Positions 58,113 to 64,000 of a stretch of DNA of 64,000 nt are shown here, piece by piece (the stretch's first letter is position 1; each line of letters starts with the position of its first letter). The notes under the pieces were generated by a model, which was not told the origin of the DNA, made no database searches, and saw only the letters and a program-made list of their open reading frames with translations. This DNA comes from Enterobacteriaceae bacterium RIT691. Lineage in GTDB: Bacteria; Pseudomonadota; Gammaproteobacteria; Enterobacterales; Enterobacteriaceae. A program made the translations under genes and the position numbers. Location: assembly GCA_009668205.1 (NCBI GenBank), contig WJYM01000014.1, forward strand, positions 39,380 through 103,379, given 5' to 3'.

Positions 58113-59660
58113 ATGCAACAGCAACAACCACAAAAGCCGCTTGAGGGCGCGCAGCTGGTCATTATGACCATTGCGCTGTCGCTGGCGACGTTCATGCAGG
58201 TGCTGGACTCGACGATCGCCAACGTGGCGATCCCGACCATCGCCGGTAACCTTGGCTCCTCGCTGAGCCAGGGGACCTGGGTTATCACCTCGTTCGGGGT
58301 GGCGAATGCTATCTCGATCCCGATCACCGGCTGGCTTGCCAAGCGCGTCGGTGAAGTGAAACTGTTCCTGTGGTCCACGGTGGCATTCGTTATCGCTTCC
58401 TGGGCCTGTGGCGTATCCAGCAGCCTGACGATGCTGATTTTCTTCCGCGTGATTCAGGGGGTCGTCGCCGGGCCGCTGATCCCGCTGTCGCAGAGTTTGC
58501 TGCTAAACAACTATCCCCCGGCTAAACGTGCTGTGGCGTTAGCGCTGTGGTCAATGACGGTGATCGTCGCGCCGATTTGTGGCCCGATCCTCGGCGGCTA
58601 CATTAGCGATAACTACCACTGGGGCTGGATCTTCTTCATCAACGTGCCCATTGGCGCAGTCGTGGTAATGCTGACGCTGCAAAGCCTGCGAGGACGCGAA
58701 ACCCGCACCGAACAGCGGCGTATCGACGGCGTGGGTCTGGCACTGCTGGTGATTGGTATCGGCAGCCTACAGGTGATGCTCGACCGCGGTAAGGAACTCG
58801 ACTGGTTCAACTCCACGGAAGTCGTGGTACTGACCATTGTCGCGGTGATAGCAATAAGTTTCCTGATTGTCTGGGAGCTCACGGACGATAACCCGATAGT
58901 CGACCTTTCGCTGTTTAAATCGCGAAACTTTACTATCGGTACGCTTTGTATCAGCCTCGCCTACATGCTCTACTTCGGCGCTATCGTTCTGCTGCCGCAG
59001 CTATTGCAGGAAGTCTACGGCTATACGGCGACCTGGGCTGGGCTTGCTTCAGCGCCTGTGGGGGTGATCCCGGTGCTGCTGTCACCGATCATCGGCCGCT
59101 TCGCGCATAAGCTCGATATGCGCCGTCTGGTGACCTTCAGCTTCATTATGTATGCGGTGTGCTTCTATTGGCGTGCGTACACGTTCGAACCGGGAATGGA
59201 CTTTGGCGCTTCTGCCTGGCCACAGTTTATTCAGGGCTTTGCCGTGGCATGCTTCTTCATGCCGCTGACCACCATTACACTTTCGGGTTTACCCCCGGAA
59301 CGCATGGCGGCGGCGTCGAGTCTGTCGAACTTTACCCGTACGCTGGCAGGCTCCATCGGCACATCGATGACGACCACGATGTGGACCAACCGTGAAGCGC
59401 TGCACCATGCACAGCTCACGGAAGCAGTGTCTCCGTATAACCCCAACGCTCAGCAGATGTACGATCAGCTGCAGGGGTTAGGGATGACTCAGCAGCAGGC
59501 TTCCGGCTTCATCGCCCAGCAGATCACCAGCCAGGGACTGATTATCTCCGCCAACGAGATTTTCTGGATGTCGGCCGGGATCTTCATCGTGCTGTTGGGG
59601 CTCATCTGGCTCGCCAGACCGCCATTTGGTGCGGGCGGCGGCGGCGGTGGTGCTCACTAA
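58113..59660 (+). CDS. emrB: EmrB, DHA2-family multidrug efflux pump
   Basis: This 515-residue proton antiporter has 14 membrane helices. DHA2 motifs include LDSTIANVAIPTIAGNLGSS and GPILGGYISDNYHWGWIFFI. The tail ends in a polyglycine stretch, as in E. coli EmrB. ATG 58113 follows GGGGTGG; a GTG at 58104 is in frame but less likely. It exports uncouplers such as CCCP and hydrophobic drugs. Confidence 0.95.
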   Translation: MQQQQPQKPLEGAQLVIMTIALSLATFMQVLDSTIANVAIPTIAGNLGSSLSQGTWVITSFGVANAISIPITGWLAKRVGEVKLFLWSTVAFVIASWACGVSSSLTMLIFFRVIQGVVAGPLIPLSQSLLLNNYPPAKRAVALALWSMTVIVAPICGPILGGYISDNYHWGWIFFINVPIGAVVVMLTLQSLRGRETRTEQRRIDGVGLALLVIGIGSLQVMLDRGKELDWFNSTEVVVLTIVAVIAISFLIVWELTDDNPIVDLSLFKSRNFTIGTLCISLAYMLYFGAIVLLPQLLQEVYGYTATWAGLASAPVGVIPVLLSPIIGRFAHKLDMRRLVTFSFIMYAVCFYWRAYTFEPGMDFGASAWPQFIQGFAVACFFMPLTTITLSGLPPERMAAASSLSNFTRTLAGSIGTSMTTTMWTNREALHHAQLTEAVSPYNPNAQQMYDQLQGLGMTQQQASGFIAQQITSQGLIISANEIFWMSAGIFIVLLGLIWLARPPFGAGGGGGGAH

Positions 59661-59661
59661 C

Positions 59662-59697
59662 AAAAAAGCCAGTTCAGATGATGAACTGGCTTTTTTT
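59662..59697. terminator. Bidirectional terminator between emrB and luxS
   Basis: AAAAAAGCCAGTTCA and TGAACTGGCTTTTTTT form a long stem with a short loop. A- and T-runs on both sides allow it to end both convergent transcripts. Confidence 0.9.
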
Positions 59698-59728
59698 ATT
59701 GCCGTGACCGGCCGGGATCCCGCAGAAA

Positions 59729-60244
59729 CTAGATGTGCAGTTCCTGCAGCTTCTCTTTCGGCAGCGCCAGCTCTTCATTGCTGTTCACACGTACGCCGCG
59801 ATCGATAATATTGCGCGCGATATCCTGTGCCTCCTGAAGGGAGTGCATCATGTAGGTGCCGCACTGATAGACGTTCAGCTCTGGGATCTGATTCTGCTCT
59901 TTCACTTTCAGCACATCGGCCATGGCCGCTTTCCACGCATCGGCGACACGGGTTTCATCCGGCGTACCAATCAGGCTCATGTAAAAACCGGTGCGGCAAC
60001 CCATCGGTGAAATATCGATGATTTCCACGCCGTTACCATTCAGGTGATCGCGCATGAAGCCTGCGAACAGGTGTTCCAGCGTATGAATGCCCTTCTCTGG
60101 CATCACTTCTTTGTTCGGTACGCAGAAGCGCAGATCAAAGACGGTGATTTCATCGCCATGCGGGGTATGCATGGTTTTTGCGACGCGAACAGCAGGGGCT
60201 TCCATTCGGGTATGGTCGACAGTGAAGCTATCTAATAACGGCAT
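59729..60244 (-). CDS. luxS: S-ribosylhomocysteine lyase LuxS
   Basis: This 171-residue metal enzyme splits S-ribosylhomocysteine into homocysteine and the precursor of autoinducer-2. The metal ligands are His54 and His58 (HTLEH) and Cys128 (YQCGTYM); Cys83 and Glu56 are catalytic. Length and sequence match E. coli LuxS. The promoter region is shared back to back with micA. Confidence 0.96.
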   Translation of the reverse strand: MPLLDSFTVDHTRMEAPAVRVAKTMHTPHGDEITVFDLRFCVPNKEVMPEKGIHTLEHLFAGFMRDHLNGNGVEIIDISPMGCRTGFYMSLIGTPDETRVADAWKAAMADVLKVKEQNQIPELNVYQCGTYMMHSLQEAQDIARNIIDRGVRVNSNEELALPKEKLQELHI

Positions 60245-60333
60245 TTTGTCTCCTCCGAACTCTTCGTTTCCTCTTGTGCCATCAGGGCCGAGAGAAAAAA
60301 ACGCTGAAGAGTGTGATTTTTTTTAAAATAAAC

Positions 60334-60361
60334 TGAACTCTTTGTTCCCGGGCGAGTCTGA
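60334..60361 (+). promoter_or_regulatory. micA sigma-E-type promoter
   Basis: TGAACT (60334-60339) and TCTGA (60357-60361) with 17 bp between them resemble the sigma-E elements GAACTT and TCTGA. The -10 ends 6 bases before the RNA start, as at the E. coli micA promoter. Confidence 0.6.
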
Positions 60362-60367
60362 GTATAT

Positions 60368-60441
60368 GAAAGACGCGCATTTGTTATCATCATCCCTGTT
60401 CTTCAGAGATGAAAGTTTGGCCACAATGATGTGGCCTTTTT
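60368..60441 (+). ncRNA. micA: MicA small RNA
   Basis: GAAAGACGCGCATTTGTTAT and the following CATCATCCCTG match the seed half of E. coli MicA. That half pairs with ompA and other porin messages with Hfq. The terminator hairpin GGCCAC/GTGGCC followed by TTTTTC ends it. The position between luxS and gshA, on the opposite strand from both, is the same as in E. coli. The internal loop differs slightly (CTGTTCTTCAG). Confidence 0.93.
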
Positions 60442-60449
60442 CTTTTCTG

Positions 60450-62006
60450 TCAGGCGTGACGCGCAACCAACTCAGCAAATGGCTCAGTATCTGCCGCTTC
60501 AATCTGGCGCTGACGCTCAAACGAAGCCTCACGTTCTGCCACAAAATCCGCCTCGTGCAAAATCTCCAGCGGCTCTTCACGCAGCATCGTACGATAGTGT
60601 TCACCCAGCGCTTTGCCGGTGCCGCCAATGCCACTTTCAAGCATAGAACGCAAAATGCGTGCTGAGAAAGTTAATTCCGGATCGTCGAAGCTGGCAACCA
60701 GTTCATCACACACCTTCTGGTAAGCCTCGCCCCCTTCAATCCCATCCAACGTCTGAGCAACGCGTTTCAGATCGGCAAACAAGTCTTTGCCCACCTGCGC
60801 AAGCGGGAACTGTGCCGTTTCACAACCCATTCCCAACGTCAGGCCAGGTTTACGCCCTTCCAGAATCACGCGATTCCAGTTAGTACGGGTGCACAGCAGC
60901 TCATCGCTGCTCATCTCAGGCGCATCTGCCAGCACGCACCAGACCATAAACAGGTCAAGGAAGCGTACCTGCTGTTCATCAACGCCAATCGGTGAGAATG
61001 GGTTGATATCGAGTGAACGCACTTCAATGTATTCGATGCCACCGCGCAGCAGCGCATCAGAAGGCGTTTCACCACTGCGGGTGACGCGTTTTGGACGAAT
61101 CGGCGCATACAGCTCGTTCTCAATCTGCAGAACATTGCTGTTGATTTGCAGGAGCTTACCGTCCTTCTCCAGACCGATTTTCGCGTATTCTTCTGACGGG
61201 GTTTTGATCGCCCGCTTCAGGCCTGCCACGTACTCGTGCAGGTCATTGAAGGTAATGCCAAGGTTGCTTTGCGATTTATTGGTGTAACCCAGGTCGCTTA
61301 AGCGCAGAGATGTGGCATACGGCAGGTAGTACATGCCGCCTTCGGTCTTCTCAAATGGCAATGTGGTCGGCTTTCCTTGCAGGAAAGACGCACAGATTGC
61401 TGGAGACGCGCCGAACAGGTAAGGGATCACCCAACCAAAACGGTAGTAGTTGCGGATCAGACGGAAGTAGCCATCGGAGATAGCCTCTTTGCCGTCCTCC
61501 GTGCCATTTACACCGCACTTCGCCTGCCAGAAGGCCATCGGCAGCGAGAAGTTATAATGCACACCAGAAATAGTCTGCATCAGTGCACCGTAGCGATTTT
61601 TCAATCCTTCACGATACAGCGTCTTCAGACGCCCAACGTTAGAACGGCCATACTGCGCCAGCTCGATATCCTGACCTGGTGCAATATAACAAGGCATGCT
61701 GAGCGGCCACATGCGCTCGTCACCGATATTGCGTGCGGTATAGCGATGCACGTCGCGCAGCAGCGTCAGCATGTGGTCGATATCGCCATCTACTGGCGTG
61801 ATGAACTCCAGCAGCGCTTCTGCAAAATCGGTGGTAATCCATTTATGGGTTAACGCCGAGCCTAATGCTTCCTGATGGCCAGTGGTAGCCAGTGAACCAT
61901 CTGCATTGACGCGCAGCGTTTCGCGCTCTAAACCACGCTGGATCCCTTGTATTGCCTGAGGGTGCTTTTCCAGCCAGGCCAGCGCCTGTGATACGTCCGG
62001 GATCAA
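60450..62006 (-). CDS. gshA: Glutamate-cysteine ligase GshA
   Basis: This 518-residue enzyme, of exact E. coli length, makes gamma-glutamylcysteine from Glu, Cys and ATP, the first step of glutathione synthesis. Conserved stretches include [31 protein letters not shown] and [20 protein letters not shown]. It belongs to the proteobacterial type 1 group. Confidence 0.96.
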   Translation of the reverse strand: MIPDVSQALAWLEKHPQAIQGIQRGLERETLRVNADGSLATTGHQEALGSALTHKWITTDFAEALLEFITPVDGDIDHMLTLLRDVHRYTARNIGDERMWPLSMPCYIAPGQDIELAQYGRSNVGRLKTLYREGLKNRYGALMQTISGVHYNFSLPMAFWQAKCGVNGTEDGKEAISDGYFRLIRNYYRFGWVIPYLFGASPAICASFLQGKPTTLPFEKTEGGMYYLPYATSLRLSDLGYTNKSQSNLGITFNDLHEYVAGLKRAIKTPSEEYAKIGLEKDGKLLQINSNVLQIENELYAPIRPKRVTRSGETPSDALLRGGIEYIEVRSLDINPFSPIGVDEQQVRFLDLFMVWCVLADAPEMSSDELLCTRTNWNRVILEGRKPGLTLGMGCETAQFPLAQVGKDLFADLKRVAQTLDGIEGGEAYQKVCDELVASFDDPELTFSARILRSMLESGIGGTGKALGEHYRTMLREEPLEILHEADFVAEREASFERQRQIEAADTEPFAELVARHA

Positions 62007-62084
62007 ATTGACCTCCCGCCTGTCGAAATCATTTTATTAAGCATAATTGCCCTGGTTTACGATTGAAGGTCACAATCAGTCCAA

Positions 62085-62513
62085 TTAGTGCCACCACGTC
62101 ATACCCTGTAGCGTTGCCGCGGCAATAACCACGTAGCGCAACGCCTTACCAAGGCATAAGAAAAAAAGTACCGGTCCCCAGGAAATGCGCATCCATCCCG
62201 CCAGTAAACACAGTAAATCGCCGATAACGGGCACCCAGCTAAGTAACAGTGTGGCTGCCCCATACCGTCTTAGCCAGCCCATGGCTTTTTCCCGCCAACG
62301 TGAATTATCACGCAGAGGAAATAAACGCCCAAGAATAACGTTAGTTACCCCTCCAAGGCTATTACCCATTGTTGCTATTAACACGAGCAGCCAGGGATGA
62401 CTGACCTTTGCGATTAGCAGCCCAATCAGCACAACCTCTGAATTGCCGGGCAACAGCGTGGCGCTAAGAAAGCTGCTGGCAAAAAGAGAGAAGAGTGACA
62501 GTGCGTCACTCAC
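62085..62513 (-). CDS. yqaA: YqaA, small DedA/SNARE-associated-type membrane protein
   Basis: This 142-residue inner membrane protein has four helices. The family motif includes SATLLPGNSEVVLIGLL, MGNSLGGVTNVILGRL and SWVPVIGDLLCLLAGWMR, related to the VTT/DedA core. It overlaps yqaB by 4 bp, so both are made from one transcript. Function unknown, possibly lipid transport. Confidence 0.93.
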   Translation of the reverse strand: MSDALSLFSLFASSFLSATLLPGNSEVVLIGLLIAKVSHPWLLVLIATMGNSLGGVTNVILGRLFPLRDNSRWREKAMGWLRRYGAATLLLSWVPVIGDLLCLLAGWMRISWGPVLFFLCLGKALRYVVIAAATLQGMTWWH

Positions 62514-63076
62514 AGCAGTCGCACATCCACGGCATCCATACCGGCCCGGCGTGCCGCTTCGAGACCAAAATCGGCATCCTCAAAAACAACACATTTTTCC
62601 GGTGCTACGCCCATGAGCTCAGCACAGCGCAAAAAGGTGTCCGGAGCAGGCTTGTGATTCTGCACGTGATCGGCGGCCACCACTGCCGTGAAGTACGAAC
62701 GCAGGCCGAGATGGTTCAGCAGCGCTTCTGCAATCGCACTTTCACTGCCTGTGCCCACGGCCATGGGACGACGCCCATGCCACGCTTTGACGACGTCTAT
62801 CAGCGGCAGTGGACGAACGGTGTCCAACAGCATGGCTTTGACGGCATCCGTTTTCTCGCGGGCCAGCAAATGAGGATCGAGCGTCGCGTTATTCAGTTCG
62901 ATGACCGCCTGGGCGATACGCCACGTTGGTGCGCCATTCAGCGCCACCATCGCGTGTTCATCAAAGTGCATATCGTAGCGCCCGAGCACGTCACGCCATG
63001 CCTTACGGTGGGTGGGTTCCGTGTCGAGGATGGTTCCATCCATATCGAATATCAGCCCTGCATAACGCTCGTACAT
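62510..63076 (-). CDS. yqaB: YqaB, HAD-family sugar phosphatase
   Basis: At 188 residues this has the HAD nucleophile motif as FDMDGTILDTEPTHRKAW, the second motif as VGTGSES and the third as CVVFEDADFGLEAARRAG. E. coli YqaB hydrolyses fructose-1-phosphate and similar sugar phosphates. It is the first gene of the yqaB-yqaA pair. Confidence 0.94.
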   Translation of the reverse strand: MYERYAGLIFDMDGTILDTEPTHRKAWRDVLGRYDMHFDEHAMVALNGAPTWRIAQAVIELNNATLDPHLLAREKTDAVKAMLLDTVRPLPLIDVVKAWHGRRPMAVGTGSESAIAEALLNHLGLRSYFTAVVAADHVQNHKPAPDTFLRCAELMGVAPEKCVVFEDADFGLEAARRAGMDAVDVRLL

Positions 63077-63154
63077 TGCGCTCTCACTCGTTGGATAACA
63101 GTACGTTACTTTATCGTAAAAAGGGGACGTTTGTCGCCGCCCGCAGAAAACAAC

Positions 63155-63176
63155 AAAGGCACCCTGAGGTGCCTTT
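63155..63176 (-). terminator. Terminator of the BON lipoprotein gene
   Basis: AAAGGCACC and GGTGCCTTT pair perfectly around a 4-base loop, 24 bp past the stop on the minus strand, followed by a T-rich stretch. Confidence 0.8.
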
Positions 63177-63199
63177 CAATCTTAGGTTTGTCTGCTTCG

Positions 63200-63514
63200 C
63201 TACTTAACCTGCATATCGTTTTCTACCATTTTCACACCGGTAACGCCGCGAGCCAGCTCAACGGCACGGTTTGCGATGGCCTGTGAAGAAACAAACCCAC
63301 TCAACTGAACGCGTCCTTTAAAGGTCACAACGCCAATTTCGGAAGATTTGATCTCTTTATCGCTAAACAGCGCGGATTTCACTTTCGTGGTGATTACAGT
63401 GTCATCAATATAACCGCCGGTGCTCTCTTTGGTGGAAGAGCCTGCACAGCCTGAGAGGCTAACGGCGACGATAAGGGCTGCACATACGGCAGAGACAGCT
63501 TTGAACCATTTCAT
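63200..63514 (-). CDS. BON-domain lipoprotein
   Basis: This 104-residue protein has a lipoprotein signal (ALIVAVSLSGCAGSS, with lipobox LSGC) and one BON domain: DDTVITTKVKSALFSDKEIK, VTFKGRVQLSGFVSSQ, then VTGVKMVENDM. BON proteins bind membranes or phospholipid and keep envelope stability, as OsmY and DolP do with two domains. GGAG precedes the ATG. In E. coli csrA follows yqaB here, so this gene is an extra. Confidence 0.9.
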   Translation of the reverse strand: MKWFKAVSAVCAALIVAVSLSGCAGSSTKESTGGYIDDTVITTKVKSALFSDKEIKSSEIGVVTFKGRVQLSGFVSSQAIANRAVELARGVTGVKMVENDMQVK

Positions 63515-63710
63515 GGATTTCTCTCCTTGCTACCTGAAAACAGATTGAATACAGATATAAATTAGCCTGGACGGAGAAAGATGCCAATAGTAAACAAAAG
63601 GTTAAGAGTTATCTGGATGTTGCAGACGAAGAGAGGATGATTATTTTGAGAAAAAAGCGTAATGAATGAACAGGGTGCATCGAGGGAAAAAGGAAAAATC
63701 GAAGAGAAGT

Positions 63711-63820
63711 TGGAAGAACTAGTTTTGGGATATTTCGGAGAATATGGTGCATCCGGGAGATGACTCGCCAAAGGCTCGCCCTACGGGCCGTTGCTAAAGC
63801 AACGTTATCCTCCCTGGTGC
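63711..63820 (-). repeat. 110-bp direct repeat, copy 1 (tRNA-Arg 3' end plus RtT-like segment)
   Basis: This 110-bp unit is identical to 63842-63951, and 21 bp separate the two. On the minus strand it contains CTCCCGGATGCACCA, the last 15 bases of an arginine tRNA gene with its CCA. Copies of tRNA ends in spacers are typical of stable RNA operons. Confidence 0.85.
63745..63820 (-). ncRNA. RtT-like RNA element, copy 1
   Basis: Read leftward, a 76-base segment begins GCACCAGGGAGGATAACGTT, has a hairpin CGTTGCTTTAGCAACG, a second CCCGTAGGGCGAG and the closing GAGTCAT, and ends in a tRNA-Arg 3' terminus with CCA. This resembles the RtT RNA first found in the tyrT operon, also excised beside a copied tRNA end. 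The family match is from memory. Confidence 0.55.
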
Positions 63821-63841
63821 TGTCAGTTATTTCGCAGACCA

Positions 63842-63951
63842 TGGAAGAACTAGTTTTGGGATATTTCGGAGAATATGGTGCATCCGGGAGATGACTCGCC
63901 AAAGGCTCGCCCTACGGGCCGTTGCTAAAGCAACGTTATCCTCCCTGGTGC
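63842..63951 (-). repeat. 110-bp direct repeat, copy 2
   Basis: Identical to 63711-63820 over its whole length. The flanking sequence differs on both sides, which sets the repeat limits. It implies recent duplication or gene conversion in a tRNA-Arg array to the right of the window. Confidence 0.85.
63876..63951 (-). ncRNA. RtT-like RNA element, copy 2
   Basis: Same 76-base segment as at 63745-63820, with both hairpins and the tRNA-Arg 3' end unchanged. Confidence 0.55.
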
Positions 63952-64000
63952 CTGCTGAGAAATTGATTTTCTCTGAAACACTACTATCGCTGATAGCTGG

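Noticed and set aside
63562..63902. Two repeated minus-strand frames at the right edge
   Set aside because: They are translations of the tRNA-end repeats and their spacer, with no start signals.

Overview
The window is chromosomal DNA of an enterobacterium. The whole backbone matches Escherichia coli and Salmonella in gene content and order: ssrA, yqaE, stpA, alaE, ygaC, ygaM, nrdHIEF, proVWX, mprA-emrAB, luxS, micA, gshA, yqaA and yqaB. Several blocks differ from E. coli, including the type I secretion genes before ssrA, the cdi locus, the cyclic glucan synthase and the BON lipoprotein after yqaB. An Enterobacter, Lelliottia, Leclercia or Citrobacter type of host fits. Genus cannot be fixed from this sequence alone.

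Layout. Positions 1-4800 hold a type I secretion operon (outer membrane TolC-like protein, ABC exporter, HlyD-like adaptor). It ends just before ssrA and probably serves a giant adhesin encoded upstream of the window. Positions 4846-8455 are the tmRNA gene and a worn integration hotspot. It has two direct copies of an att/integrase-start segment, one complete but frameshifted IS3-family element, an AT-rich hypothetical gene, a small ribbon-helix-helix gene and an IS3 relic. Positions 8480-22720 are a contact-dependent inhibition locus on the minus strand (cdiB, cdiA, cdiI). Downstream of cdiI lie a DUF4926 gene, a SymE toxin gene on the opposite strand with a LexA-like box, and an orphan cdiA-CT/immunity pair whose toxin frame is broken by one stop codon.

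Positions 23100-35000 carry an IS relic, a small YmgB-like gene, a 2,867-residue cyclic beta-1,2-glucan synthase, a zinc-ribbon gene and a membrane diguanylate cyclase. Positions 35100-41700 carry a beta carbonic anhydrase, a DUF1294 protein, a small XRE regulator resembling restriction-modification controller (C) proteins, a trans-sulfuration enzyme/NhaC antiporter operon, a degenerate SDR and an unknown membrane-anchored protein. Three GACTnnnAGTC palindromes sit between the XRE gene and the enzyme/antiporter operon. This is the most interesting regulatory arrangement in the window.

Positions 41700-63520 are the conserved backbone: small stress proteins, the nucleoid protein StpA, the alanine exporter, the NrdR-controlled class Ib ribonucleotide reductase, the ProU osmoprotectant importer, the EmrAB pump with its repressor, LuxS, the MicA sRNA on the opposite strand, glutathione synthesis, YqaA and YqaB. 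The last 300 bases hold two identical 110-bp repeats, each containing a tRNA-Arg 3' end and an RtT-like segment. They are read leftward and look like the tail of an arginine tRNA cluster beyond the window.
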